This document shows positions 7,918 to 17,238 of a stretch of DNA of 27,266 bases, piece after piece. The notes below the pieces were generated by a model. That model saw only the letters and a program-made list of their open reading frames with translations. It did not search any database and was not told the origin of the DNA. Position 1 is the first letter of the stretch; each line of letters opens with the position of its first letter. The stretch comes from CAZODA01 sp964578485 (lineage in GTDB: Bacteria > Bacteroidota > Bacteroidia > Bacteroidales > Marinilabiliaceae). The position numbers were made by a program, and so were the translations under genes. The stretch is taken from assembly GCA_964578485.1 (NCBI GenBank), contig CAZODA010000042.1, positions 1-27,266 on the forward strand, written 5' to 3'.

Positions 7918-8877
7918 ATGCATAATTTACGGATCATTTTTATGGGTACTCCCATTTTTGCATCCTATAGTTTAGAACAACTTCACAAGTCAGGGGCCAA
8001 CATAGTTGCTGTAATAACTGCACCCGACAGGCCTGCAGGCAGGGGACGCAAACTTAACAGTTCAAATGTTAAACAAACTGCCTTGGACCTTAATATTCCA
8101 ATATTACAACCTGTAAACTTAAAAGATCCGGATTTCCTCAAAGATCTGAAAGCCCTGAATGCCGACCTTCAAATAGTAGTAGCATTTCGGATGTTACCGG
8201 AAGAAGTATGGGCAATGCCAACGAAAGGTACTTTTAATGTACATGCTTCACTACTACCCCAATATCGTGGTGCAGCACCAATCAATTGGGCTATAATAAA
8301 TGGTGAAACAATGACCGGTGTAAGCACATTTTTTTTAGATCATAAAATTGATACAGGGCATATTGTTTTACAAAAATCCCTTTCTATTCATAAAGAAGAC
8401 ACAGCAGGTAGCCTTCATGACAAACTAATGGAGCTGGGTGCTTCTGCAATGCTTGAAACTGTAAATTTAATTGCGAATGATAAAGTCAAGCTTATTCCAC
8501 AAACAAAATTAAGCTTAGATAAAGAATTAAAGAGTGCTCCGAAAATCTTTAAAGCTGATTGCAGAATTAATTGGGAAAAATCAATTATGCAGGTTCACAA
8601 CAAAATACGTGGGTTAAGCCCTTATCCCGGTAGCTTTACAGAAATGATATCCCCAAATAATGAAGCCATAAGTTTAAAAATATATAAAAGCAAGACGCTT
8701 ATCACCAACGACTTAAGTCCGGGCGAAACCAAGAGCGACGGAAAAACCTTTATTCATGTCGGCACTCTCAATGGTGACTTGGAATTATGTGAAATACAAT
8801 TGGCAGGTAAAAAAAGAATGAAAACATCAGACTTTCTTAAAGGATTCAAGTGGGAAAAAGGCATCCATTTCAAATAA
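7918..8877 (+). CDS. fmt: Methionyl-tRNA formyltransferase
   Basis: Formylates Met-tRNA(fMet) with 10-formyltetrahydrofolate for translation initiation. The 319 residues are full length. The N-terminal Rossmann domain starts LRIIFMGTPIFA. The formyl-transfer site FNVHASLLPQYRGAAP (106-121) gives Asn107 and His109, and Asp145 in DHKIDTGHI completes the catalytic set. The C-terminal OB-like tRNA-binding domain (about 208-319) contains the usual IRGLSPYPGSFTE stretch. The chosen ATG gives the normal family N-terminus; an out-of-frame ATG lies 7 bp upstream. It is followed by a clear promoter for the next gene, so fmt probably ends its own unit. Confidence 0.97.
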   Translation: MHNLRIIFMGTPIFASYSLEQLHKSGANIVAVITAPDRPAGRGRKLNSSNVKQTALDLNIPILQPVNLKDPDFLKDLKALNADLQIVVAFRMLPEEVWAMPTKGTFNVHASLLPQYRGAAPINWAIINGETMTGVSTFFLDHKIDTGHIVLQKSLSIHKEDTAGSLHDKLMELGASAMLETVNLIANDKVKLIPQTKLSLDKELKSAPKIFKADCRINWEKSIMQVHNKIRGLSPYPGSFTEMISPNNEAISLKIYKSKTLITNDLSPGETKSDGKTFIHVGTLNGDLELCEIQLAGKKRMKTSDFLKGFKWEKGIHFK

Positions 8878-8883
8878 AAATAC

Positions 8884-8913
8884 TTGTAATTTATGGCTTA
8901 ATATTTATATTTG
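8884..8913 (+). promoter_or_regulatory. Bacteroidota-type promoter for the glucosaminidase gene
   Basis: TTG at 8884-8886, a 19-bp spacer and TATATTTG at 8906-8913 match the primary sigma-factor promoter of Bacteroidota (TTTG/TTG and TAnnTTTG). It lies just after the fmt stop and 91 bp before the ATG at 9005, implying a 5' leader of about 85 bases. Confidence 0.72.
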
Positions 8914-9004
8914 TGGATATTGTAATATTTGATTCAATATTACGATAAGCTTGTTATATCAATCTCTTATTCAAAAATAATCACTTACGGAAACTCAAAA
9001 GTCT

Positions 9005-9946
9005 ATGGTCAGACGTATTATTCTTAAAAAAACACTGTTTTTCCTCCTAATGGCATTTCATATTTCAGCTCTATGGGCACAAAACAGATATACACGTGAA
9101 CAATATATAAATAAGTATAAAGACTGGGCAGTTGAAGATATGAAAAAGTCGGGGGTTCCTGCTTCTATCAAGCTTGCGCAGGGCATTTTGGAGTCGAATA
9201 GCGGAAACAGTCAGCTGGCAATAGAAGCAAATAATCATTTTGGGATAAAATGCCATACCAACTGGGACGGCGAAAGGGTTTTTCATCATGATGATGCACG
9301 CAATGAGTGTTTCAGAAAATATAAAAATGCACTTGAATCATTTGAAGACCATTCTTTATTCCTTACATCACGCGACAGGTACGCCACTCTTTTTGATTTA
9401 GAAACCACAGATTATAAGGGATGGGCCCACGGCCTAAGTAAAGCAGGTTATGCTACCAACCCAAATTATGCCCAAATTCTTATCAGAATTATTGAAGAAA
9501 ATGAATTATATCTTTTAGATCAGGATATTTCATCTACTTCAAAACATTATGCGCGACGTAAAGATAAAAGCAGCTTAGTCATTGATCCATACAGCAAGCG
9601 GATAACAGAATATAACAATGGAGTCAGATATGTAAGATTACAGCCGGGTGACACTTTTGAAGAACTCTCACATATGTTTAAGCTAAAAAGCTGGGAGCTT
9701 CCAAATTATAATGATTTAAAGCCCAATGCCGATATAAGTCAATATAGTATTTTATATATTGAAAATAAGAGGCGCAATGCTCACCCTGATTTTAAAACAC
9801 ATATTGTTGCTGAAGGTGAAAGTTTACATGATATTAGTCAGCAATACGGTGTAAGGCTTAACAGGCTTTATTACTTCAACAATTTAAGAGGTGGTGAAGA
9901 GCCAAGACCCGGTGATCGTATTAATTTACGGAGCAGGCAGCGCTAA
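9005..9946 (+). CDS. Secreted beta-N-acetylglucosaminidase with two LysM domains
   Basis: Peptidoglycan hydrolase of 313 residues. The signal peptide spans about 1-25 (LLMAFHISALWAQ). The glucosaminidase domain (about 33-170, FlgJ/LytD-like fold) contains AQGILESNSGNSQLA, with the predicted catalytic Glu63, followed by the family motif ANNHFGIKC (75-83) and a C-terminal helical part with GWAHGLSKAGYATNPNYA. Two LysM repeats follow (about 209-254 and 265-308) that bind glycan chains; the second begins HIVAEGESLHDISQQYG. It therefore cleaves or remodels cell-wall glycan in the periplasm. It has its own promoter and is followed 73 bp later by cdd. Confidence 0.93.
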   Translation: MVRRIILKKTLFFLLMAFHISALWAQNRYTREQYINKYKDWAVEDMKKSGVPASIKLAQGILESNSGNSQLAIEANNHFGIKCHTNWDGERVFHHDDARNECFRKYKNALESFEDHSLFLTSRDRYATLFDLETTDYKGWAHGLSKAGYATNPNYAQILIRIIEENELYLLDQDISSTSKHYARRKDKSSLVIDPYSKRITEYNNGVRYVRLQPGDTFEELSHMFKLKSWELPNYNDLKPNADISQYSILYIENKRRNAHPDFKTHIVAEGESLHDISQQYGVRLNRLYYFNNLRGGEEPRPGDRINLRSRQR

Positions 9947-10019
9947 TAAAATATCACCATATTTTGTAACAGTTCAATGAGTACATTTAAAGTCCGATTA
10001 TTAAGAATAAAATATAAAA

Positions 10020-10496
10020 ATGGAAACTATCAGTCTTCGCATTAAGAAATATAATACCTTAGAGGAGTTAAGCTCTAAAGAGCAAGAATTAGTTCAAGCA
10101 GCTTTAGATGCTGCCCAAAAAGCTTATGCCCCCTACTCAAACTTTAAAGTTGGAGCTGCTGTCTTGTTAAACAATAATGAAATAATTTCGGGCTGTAATC
10201 AGGAGAATGCTGCCACCCCATCAGGAATATGTGCCGAACGCGTTGCCCTTAATTATGCCGGTGCAAAATATCCCAAAAGTAAGGTACTTAACATGGCCAT
10301 TATTGCATTAAAAAATGGGAAGATTACATCTAAGGCTGTTTCTCCATGTGGTGCTTGCCGACAAGTTATCTTAGAATCGAGCTATCGAAGTGGGAGTCCT
10401 TTTCCAATAATTCTTGCAGGACAACAACAAATCATCAAAGTCATAAGTTCGGATGAATTACTACCTCTATTTTTTGGTCCCGGCTGTTTAGACTAA
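10020..10496 (+). CDS. cdd: Cytidine deaminase
   Basis: Converts cytidine and deoxycytidine to uridine forms in pyrimidine salvage. It has 158 residues, typical of the tetrameric class. The zinc site is complete: Cys71 and catalytic Glu73 in GICAERVAL, and Cys110 and Cys113 in SPCGACRQV. The substrate-binding stretch YAPYSNFKVGAAVL (36-49) is also present. The N-terminus is about 20 residues longer than minimal family members. Its last 9 bp overlap the last 9 bp of xseB on the other strand (tail to tail), leaving no room for a separate terminator. Confidence 0.96.
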   Translation: METISLRIKKYNTLEELSSKEQELVQAALDAAQKAYAPYSNFKVGAAVLLNNNEIISGCNQENAATPSGICAERVALNYAGAKYPKSKVLNMAIIALKNGKITSKAVSPCGACRQVILESSYRSGSPFPIILAGQQQIIKVISSDELLPLFFGPGCLD

Positions 10497-10703
10497 TTTT
10501 TCTTTATCTTCAATTTCTTCCAATACTTTTGCTACTTCTTCTTCAGTTTGCAAAAGTTTTTTACGACAATAACGAATTAAAAAAGAAACCCTTTCTACTT
10601 GTCCTGAAAGCATATCAACATCCAACTCTTCATTTTCCATCTTTTTTAGGATTTCTTCTATTTCAGCAATCGCATCTTTATATAATAATTTTTCCTGACT
10701 CAT
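10488..10703 (-). CDS. xseB: Exodeoxyribonuclease VII small subunit
   Basis: Small helical subunit that associates with XseA to form exonuclease VII, which degrades single-stranded DNA. It has 71 residues, the normal length, with the family signature YKDAIAEIEEILKKMENEELDVD followed by a second long helix. The gene starts ATG at 10703 and overlaps the 3' end of cdd by 9 bp on the opposite strand. Unusually, it is separated from xseA by a histidine-kinase gene, although all three share the same strand. Confidence 0.93.
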   Translation of the reverse strand: MSQEKLLYKDAIAEIEEILKKMENEELDVDMLSGQVERVSFLIRYCRKKLLQTEEEVAKVLEEIEDKEKLV

Positions 10704-10789
10704 GAGTAAAACAAAAATTTATGATTAGAAAAATCTACACATTTAAATTGAAGGGCATAAAAAACAATAATATTTGATCGTTTTTTATC

Positions 10790-11734
10790 TCAATTTAAAT
10801 TAAAGGATTCTGAAGGGATAGTAAATTTTACAGTAGTACCTTTTCCAATTTCACTTTCAATTTCAATATCACCTTTATTTATTTCAACAAATTCTTTACA
10901 CAGTATAAGGCCTAAACCGGTTCCCTTCTCATTAAAAGTTCCAACTGTTGACCCATTATAATCTATTTTAAATAAATTATCCAATTGAGTTTTCTCCATC
11001 CCAACTCCTTGGTCGGCCACTTCTATTTCTATCATTCCATCATTTCTTTTTTGCCCATAAACTTGAATTATACTACCAACCTTGGAGAATTTTATTGAAT
11101 TATTGATCAGATTTCGCAAAACAGCAGAAAAAAGATTAGTATCAGCAAAAGCCATAAGTTCATCTTCCATTCTTACAGAAATAACAATATCCTTTTCCTG
11201 CGCCGACAAACGCAATAAATTAACAACATTTTCTGTAGTAATGTTAATATCAAGCTTTTCAGGTCGATATTCGGTTGTACCTAATTGCGTCCTCGACCAT
11301 TGCAAAAGATTATCAACAAGGGTATATAATCGAGTTGTGGATTGATGTACCATCTTACTGTAATCCAAAACCTGTTCAGTATTTAAACTGTCAGATTGAA
11401 GCATAAGCATTTCAGAAATACCTACTAAGGAATTAAAAGGGCTTTTTAAATCGTGTGCAATAATGGAGAAAAATCTATCTTTTGATTCATTTTGTTTTTC
11501 TAAATTCTTGATAACAAGATCTGCCTCACAGCATTTTTTACACTTATTGAATAAGAAATAAGAAATAACAATTATAACAGCTGCCAGAAACAAAGCTGAA
11601 ATAAGAAAAATATTTTCAGAGATTACAAGAAAATTAATATTAAATAATTTCTTGAAAACAATAGGATCTGATGCACATAATTGCTTAGACAAATCCAGAG
11701 ACGAGAAAACAATATCAGAAACAATCTCCGACAT
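10790..11734 (-). CDS. Membrane-anchored sensor histidine kinase (orphan)
   Basis: Two-component sensor kinase of 314 residues. A short N-terminus (1-40) precedes one clear transmembrane segment (about 41-62) and a Cys-rich juxtamembrane patch, KCKKCC (64-69). The dimerisation/phosphotransfer helix has the H-box FSIIAHDLKSPF with phospho-acceptor His94. The ATPase domain shows the N-box (NLINNSIKFSK, about 208-218), G1 box DQGVGM (241-246) and G2 box GTGLGL (271-276), so it looks catalytically complete. There is no recognisable extracytoplasmic ligand domain, PAS or HAMP, and no response regulator in the window. It lies between xseA and xseB on the same strand, 337 bp after xseA and 86 bp before xseB. 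The signal is unknown. Confidence 0.93.
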   Translation of the reverse strand: MSEIVSDIVFSSLDLSKQLCASDPIVFKKLFNINFLVISENIFLISALFLAAVIIVISYFLFNKCKKCCEADLVIKNLEKQNESKDRFFSIIAHDLKSPFNSLVGISEMLMLQSDSLNTEQVLDYSKMVHQSTTRLYTLVDNLLQWSRTQLGTTEYRPEKLDINITTENVVNLLRLSAQEKDIVISVRMEDELMAFADTNLFSAVLRNLINNSIKFSKVGSIIQVYGQKRNDGMIEIEVADQGVGMEKTQLDNLFKIDYNGSTVGTFNEKGTGLGLILCKEFVEINKGDIEIESEIGKGTTVKFTIPSESFNLN

Positions 11735-12071
11735 AATAAAAAATTTATATTTTTAATCCTGAAATCAAATTACAATAGCTTTCAATTTCTTAAAACTGCT
11801 TATTATCAAATAAGATATATTTGTTCTGCCACAGTATTACAAAACTTCAGATTTAAATTAAGCTTTAAGTAGTTATAAAACTAAGCTTTCCTTAATAAAA
11901 AGGCCAACTGAAGCATGCTCTTTCTACAGGATGAATTTACAAAATAATTTTATAAATTATAATTTATCCAAATAAAGAATTATTCTATTTTCACTTTGTC
12001 CTAACTATCAGCCTTCGACAAATAGTTTTTACCAAATATATTCAAAGTAATAATTTATCTTCATTGCTTTA
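11735..12071. other. A+T-rich intergenic region upstream of the histidine kinase
   Basis: This 337-bp gap between the xseA stop and the kinase start holds no convincing gene. A minus-strand TATATTTG box (12033-12040 on the plus strand as CAAATATA) fits a Bacteroidota -7 element and could begin a long-leader transcript of the kinase gene, but no matching TTG element is visible at the right distance. I see no terminator hairpin. Confidence 0.4.
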
Positions 12072-13460
12072 TTAATGATTTCTCTCCCCTTTATCCTCAA
12101 CTACACTTTTAATTTCTCCTTTATATAATATAGTAGTCAAAACATCACCCACTTGAACCATTTCTCTATTTTTTACTACTTTATTATTACTACGTGTAAT
12201 TGAAAAACCTTTTTTGAGAATCTGGTCGGGGTCAAATAGTTTATTACTTTTTTCAAGATATTCCAATTTCCTTTTTTGTGAGGATAAAGTCCGTTCAAAT
12301 TGAAGCGGCAGCATATTTTGTAAGTTGTCAATTTCCTGTATTTTACCTTTCATCATTCGCTTAACCGAATGATGAATCTGTTTTAAAGCCACACTAAAAT
12401 AGAGCTTTTGTGCTTCAATAGTAGTTTTAATAACAGATGGGAGTCTTTCAGAAAACCTGGTAAGCCTGTATTGTTTATCAATAAGCCCTGAATTAAGCTT
12501 CGACTTTAATTTATAAGTAATACCATCAAATTTTTGGTGATGCTGATCAAGATATTTTTTAACTGTAAGTTGCATTTTTAATGAATAATCATTAATCCTT
12601 TCAAGAAAGCCGGCTGCACCTGAAATTAAAAATTCTGCAACTGCCGTTGGTGTTTTTAAATTTGTATGGGCTACTATATCCGCCACTGTAAGATCTCTTT
12701 CATGCCCAATTCCTGTGATGACAGGAATTGGAAATTGAGCTATATTATTGGCTAACAAATAATCATCAAAACACAATAAATCCAATGATGCCCCACCTCC
12801 TCTTATTATAACAACAACATCAAATAAAGATATATTTTCATAAATCAGTTCCAAAGATTTTATTAAAGATGCAGCAGCATGGTCTCCTTGCATAATCGAT
12901 GGGAATAATCGACTATAAAAAACTATTCCATATGAATTATTCTTTAATTGATGTATAAAATCTTCATATCCTGCTGCAGTAGGAGAGGAAATGATGGCAA
13001 TATTTTGGGCTGCAAGAGGTAGTTCCAATTCTTTATTCATATCAATAACGCCATCGTCTTCGAGGCGTTTGATTACTTCGCGCCGTTTTTGCTCAATATC
13101 ACCAAGTGTATAGGCAGGGTCAATATCTTGAATTATTAAACTAAAGCCATATAGCTCTTGAAATTCAAGTTTTGCTTTTATCAATATTTTTATGCCTTTG
13201 GAAAATGCTCTACCGGTATTTGACTCAAAAAAAGGTTTTAGCATACGATAGGTATAGCTCCATATAATAGCTCTCATCCTTGCTATAACTTGTTTTCCAC
13301 TTTCATCTTTTTCAACAAGATCGAGATAGCAATGGCCATTTTGATTTTCTTTCAAATCAGCTATTTCAGCTCTTACCCATATACTGCCATGGAAAGTACT
13401 TTGAATTACCTCTCTTACTTTTTGGTTTAATTCATATAGAGTTATGGCATTACCCGGCAT
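12072..13460 (-). CDS. xseA: Exodeoxyribonuclease VII large subunit
   Basis: Catalytic subunit of exonuclease VII, degrading single-stranded DNA from both ends in repair. It has 462 residues, normal length. The N-terminal OB-fold DNA-binding domain (about 1-115, with IWVRAEIADLKENQNGHCYLDL split across strands) is followed by the nuclease domain with AIISSPTAAGYEDF (155-167), RGGGASLDLL (220-229) and the catalytic GIGHERD (250-256). A long coiled coil follows (about 290-410). A C-terminal segment, DPDQILKKGFSITRS, completes the family pattern. Its partner xseB is about 1.4 kb downstream, beyond an unrelated kinase gene. The upstream gene ends 76 bp away on the same strand. Confidence 0.97.
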   Translation of the reverse strand: MPGNAITLYELNQKVREVIQSTFHGSIWVRAEIADLKENQNGHCYLDLVEKDESGKQVIARMRAIIWSYTYRMLKPFFESNTGRAFSKGIKILIKAKLEFQELYGFSLIIQDIDPAYTLGDIEQKRREVIKRLEDDGVIDMNKELELPLAAQNIAIISSPTAAGYEDFIHQLKNNSYGIVFYSRLFPSIMQGDHAAASLIKSLELIYENISLFDVVVIIRGGGASLDLLCFDDYLLANNIAQFPIPVITGIGHERDLTVADIVAHTNLKTPTAVAEFLISGAAGFLERINDYSLKMQLTVKKYLDQHHQKFDGITYKLKSKLNSGLIDKQYRLTRFSERLPSVIKTTIEAQKLYFSVALKQIHHSVKRMMKGKIQEIDNLQNMLPLQFERTLSSQKRKLEYLEKSNKLFDPDQILKKGFSITRSNNKVVKNREMVQVGDVLTTILYKGEIKSVVEDKGERNH

Positions 13461-13536
13461 ATTATAAAAAGTTTAAGATTTTAAAGATGAAATATAAATG
13501 ACATTAAATATAAAACAAAAAATACATAAAATTTCT

Positions 13537-16500
13537 TTATTGCGTCAAAGTTACACTCATCAATCCTATTATAACTTCATTGGCAAGAGTTTCAAGAGTA
13601 AGGGACTCAAGTTCCTTAGTTGCATCAAGTGGTAGGTCGAGCATTGTTGCCATTCCGCCATCAATATATATAGGATCGTTTGACATGCGCCTGCCAAGTT
13701 TGTCTGCATGGTATTTGCTTACTTCTCCGGTTTTGAGCCTTACTCGCCACGGACGCGGTTGGGGAGTATTAAATGCCCATCCATCTAAAAAAATATCCTG
13801 ATCAAGCGGCAAAAAATTGTCCGGAAGAACCAAATCCAACACTTCTTCTGTATCATCCTTGTATTTGATTCGAATCCTACCATTAAGAATATGAGATTGC
13901 ATATGATAGGTGGATCCTGCAACAAGGAAGTAGGCCTTGGAAGCCTTACCTTTCAGTGGTATTGTCGCCTGAGTTGGATAATTGTCCCAAAGCGTGGTAA
14001 ATATGATATTGTCATCATCACTTCCCCCGGGAGTGGCAAATAGTATTCCCTGAGGCATAACAAAGGTATTTGCATTCTTTCCGGCTACACTCCTGATTCC
14101 GCTATCGTCTATGTTAGATAGGTCCATAGGGTGACACCATTGTCCCATTCCCTGTGTCGGAACTTGAAGTGTTGTATATTCATGGCGTGGACTTAGATAT
14201 TTTCCGTATTCAAAGATATCACCTACTTTGTCATTGAAAGATGCGCTCATATCCACTGTTCTATAATCAATTGTTGAAGAATTTGCAATATTCCAATTGA
14301 TAATATCAAAAGTATAGCCGCTACTCCCCGACTTTATTTCTATTCTATTGGTCCCGAGTGTAGCAAGTGGTGAAGTAAAAGAATAATCCCGGCTTCCGTA
14401 TGCAACAATATTAATCTTAGTATCTGTATCTTTTCCATTTAGAAAAAGATAGCCTGAAATATTCTTGTCAGTATTATTAACGATTGTAAATCGAAGGTCA
14501 TCGGCATCCTGCTCATTTATGACATCTACCGGTTTTACTATTTGAATATCGATGGGAAGCCAATACTTCATCTTTCCATCCACAACTTTAACGAACAAAG
14601 TCCGGTGACCTTCATGCCCTGAAACCTTACCGCTGAGCATGCCCTTTCTAAATCTTGGTTGTGAGATCACGCCCTGTGGATCGTAAATATCACCGGATTT
14701 ATATGGCAGTTCCAGCATAATATTACTCCCATTAGCGACTACTGCGGATATATTTTTTTGACTGACCCTTTCGCCTTCCCATTCAATTATAATTTCATAT
14801 CTCAATGCCTTACCGGCGTCAATACAAATTTTAGGTAGGGATATTGCATCTTCGATAAGCTCGTATGAAGTATCATGGCCATTAACCTTAAGAGATTTTA
14901 CATTATTCATGAAGGCATTTATTTCCATCAAAAGCCGAATATTTTTTCTAAGCAGCTTTGGCTCTATGATATAGGTATCAATATGACCATTACGACGGAA
15001 GGAATAAGCCATGTTGCGGGTTTCTAATTCTGCAAAATCCCAATCACTCGGGAATCCGGGACGTATTATCAGCTTATCGTTCAAAAGATCAGGTATAATA
15101 CCATACATTCCTTGCACAATGGCGCGTGTACCCATGGCAACCGGATCAGCAAAATCACGATAATGTTCTCCACGCGCGGCATCATAGAAAGAAACCTGAG
15201 TTATGTTTCCCGGTCCCGACCCAAGATACATAGCATCCAAAACCGTCCCTTTGAACATTTTAAATGCTTCATCACAGCGACCACTTTGCCAATAAGCAAG
15301 AGCTGTATGTGCAATCTCCGCGAAAGCTACGTTATTTATAGACCACATGTAGGGCTGCCAATTAGTTGTGGCAATTACATAATTACTTGTATCGTAAAGG
15401 CCCTTAGCCAGAACAGGAATGTGCGGAAGTTCCGTATCCACGTATCTCATCGCCTGATAAGCTTTAAAAGTATCGTGAACATCAGAATCAATAGCATGAT
15501 AAACCGACCATAAGGCTGCCTTATCATGCCTCATTTTGTATCCCATATTATCGACAAATTCTGCCCACCAACCTTTATCATCTATCCATAACTCCCTGTT
15601 AATGGCTGATAGTATAAGATTCGCTTCATCTTTATATGGAGTAGGATCTTCCCCTATTTTTTCAGCTATTTTAGCAGTCATTCTATTGGCACGATAATTA
15701 TAGGCCGAAGAGTGGGTAACCTTCCCTCCGTTATATTGAAGTGCATCGGAAGCCCAGATACAGCAATAAGCATCATACAAACCATCATTATCAGGATCGT
15801 AAGTATTCTTTTCCCAAGTAAGATGGCGCTGTAATACCGGAAATATCTTGCGGGCATAATCTATATCTCCCGTCCAATTCAGATGCCACAGCAATTCATC
15901 TATGAATACAAGATTCATATCATAATGATGCATAACATCGGTTCTGTTTGGGGATCGACAAATATAACCGTTACTATACATGGGAGTACCCCATATCTTT
16001 GCAGCACGTGCAAGGTTCAATTCTTGATCTTGCATAGGAGGAAGTGTAAGGGGTACATTAGTCACTTGTGAATTCACATATCCATCAAAATGTGTACGTG
16101 CCCTTTCATGCAGCCCCATTAGATCACCAAGGTAAGCGGCGCGCCAGCCAGTCAGCGGCATTCGCCAACCTATAGCACCATGTAGATAGCCGGGATGTTC
16201 CCACACAGCATCTTCGGCACCTGAGAATATCCCTCCTAAAGTATTGAAAAACGGGTCAGGAGTATTTATCTTCATAGTTGAAGCTATACGAGTGCGAAAT
16301 TCCACTCCATCTTCAAAGGCCTTTGCCAAATCGTCATAACTAAATTGCCTGCGACTTTTTGGATTATGTAACTCCATATAAAACGGACTTGAAGTTATTT
16401 CATATTCAGCAACAAGTACAGGGCGTATAGATATTTTCGACTCCAAAAGTTGTTGCAGTGAGTTAATCCGCCCTCCATCTGCAAGCCTAAGATTTGTTCC

Positions 16501-17238
16501 TATAGGAAAGGTCCCGGTAATACGCATAGCATCTGAGGGTATTTCATCACTCGAAATCTCCTGCTTATAAGTACCGGGATTCTCATATGCCTCTGTATCA
16601 GATACAACTCGTGTAGAATGTCCGTAATAAACCGTAAATTTATTATTTTCTATATCATATATATTCCCTTCACAATTAGCAGATTTAATATAAAAGCTAT
16701 CGCTTGGGTCGGCTCCCAAATCTCCTTCTCGGGAAAAACGCTGATTATTTGCACCTCCGTAAATCCAAATTATCTTTGTTCCGTCGGGGATATTTTCTGC
16801 TTTATATCTTACCACCAAACCATCGCCATCAGACAGTGCCACGGCATCTATCGTAAGTGACCCACTTCCAAATATATTAGCATCTTTTATGATATACCTT
16901 CTTTGTCCCGACTTAAACCGGGATTCTATCAATTCCAGCTCATTTATCCACACGGTAGAGATTGGAGTCGATATGGCCATATAAACACTTCCACCAAGAT
17001 TTGGCATATACAAACCAAACTCCGGAAAATCACTCGTTTCGAAACGAAAACCGGTATTAGTTCCATAAATTGCCCTGGTAAATCGTTTGTTTCCATTGAC
17101 AATTACAAATTCTTCACCATCCGGCCTGTACCTGAGTTCTCTCTCTTTTCCCTGCCACCAAAGCGACGGATCTATTTCCTGACCACTGGTAAAAAGCACA
17201 AGGCATATAAATAAGACCGACAAAATAACTTTCTTCAT
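13537..17238 (-). CDS. Secreted DUF4450 protein, six-hairpin-glycosidase-like
   Basis: Large secreted protein of 1233 residues with a signal peptide (about 1-19, ending LVLFTSG). The N-terminal region begins WWQGKERELRYRPDGEEFVI and NGNKRFTRAIYGTNTGFR, which I recognise as the DUF4450 family of Bacteroidota. A central alpha-helical part (about 330-720) has Trp/Asp-rich segments such as GWRMPLTGWRAAYLGD, YDPDNDGLYDAYCCIWASD and NVAFAEIAHTALAYWQSGR, typical of six-hairpin (alpha/alpha toroid) glycosidases. Several beta-rich C-terminal modules follow. A role in polysaccharide breakdown is inferred; the substrate is unknown, and no SusC/SusD pair or other carbohydrate gene is nearby. The gene is richer in G+C than its neighbours: 35/60 at 15121-15180, 25/60 at 15841-15900 and 26/60 at 14041-14100, against 14/60 and 21/60 in two xseA lines, so it may have been acquired. 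Confidence 0.82.
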   Translation of the reverse strand: MKKVILSVLFICLVLFTSGQEIDPSLWWQGKERELRYRPDGEEFVIVNGNKRFTRAIYGTNTGFRFETSDFPEFGLYMPNLGGSVYMAISTPISTVWINELELIESRFKSGQRRYIIKDANIFGSGSLTIDAVALSDGDGLVVRYKAENIPDGTKIIWIYGGANNQRFSREGDLGADPSDSFYIKSANCEGNIYDIENNKFTVYYGHSTRVVSDTEAYENPGTYKQEISSDEIPSDAMRITGTFPIGTNLRLADGGRINSLQQLLESKISIRPVLVAEYEITSSPFYMELHNPKSRRQFSYDDLAKAFEDGVEFRTRIASTMKINTPDPFFNTLGGIFSGAEDAVWEHPGYLHGAIGWRMPLTGWRAAYLGDLMGLHERARTHFDGYVNSQVTNVPLTLPPMQDQELNLARAAKIWGTPMYSNGYICRSPNRTDVMHHYDMNLVFIDELLWHLNWTGDIDYARKIFPVLQRHLTWEKNTYDPDNDGLYDAYCCIWASDALQYNGGKVTHSSAYNYRANRMTAKIAEKIGEDPTPYKDEANLILSAINRELWIDDKGWWAEFVDNMGYKMRHDKAALWSVYHAIDSDVHDTFKAYQAMRYVDTELPHIPVLAKGLYDTSNYVIATTNWQPYMWSINNVAFAEIAHTALAYWQSGRCDEAFKMFKGTVLDAMYLGSGPGNITQVSFYDAARGEHYRDFADPVAMGTRAIVQGMYGIIPDLLNDKLIIRPGFPSDWDFAELETRNMAYSFRRNGHIDTYIIEPKLLRKNIRLLMEINAFMNNVKSLKVNGHDTSYELIEDAISLPKICIDAGKALRYEIIIEWEGERVSQKNISAVVANGSNIMLELPYKSGDIYDPQGVISQPRFRKGMLSGKVSGHEGHRTLFVKVVDGKMKYWLPIDIQIVKPVDVINEQDADDLRFTIVNNTDKNISGYLFLNGKDTDTKINIVAYGSRDYSFTSPLATLGTNRIEIKSGSSGYTFDIINWNIANSSTIDYRTVDMSASFNDKVGDIFEYGKYLSPRHEYTTLQVPTQGMGQWCHPMDLSNIDDSGIRSVAGKNANTFVMPQGILFATPGGSDDDNIIFTTLWDNYPTQATIPLKGKASKAYFLVAGSTYHMQSHILNGRIRIKYKDDTEEVLDLVLPDNFLPLDQDIFLDGWAFNTPQPRPWRVRLKTGEVSKYHADKLGRRMSNDPIYIDGGMATMLDLPLDATKELESLTLETLANEVIIGLMSVTLTQ

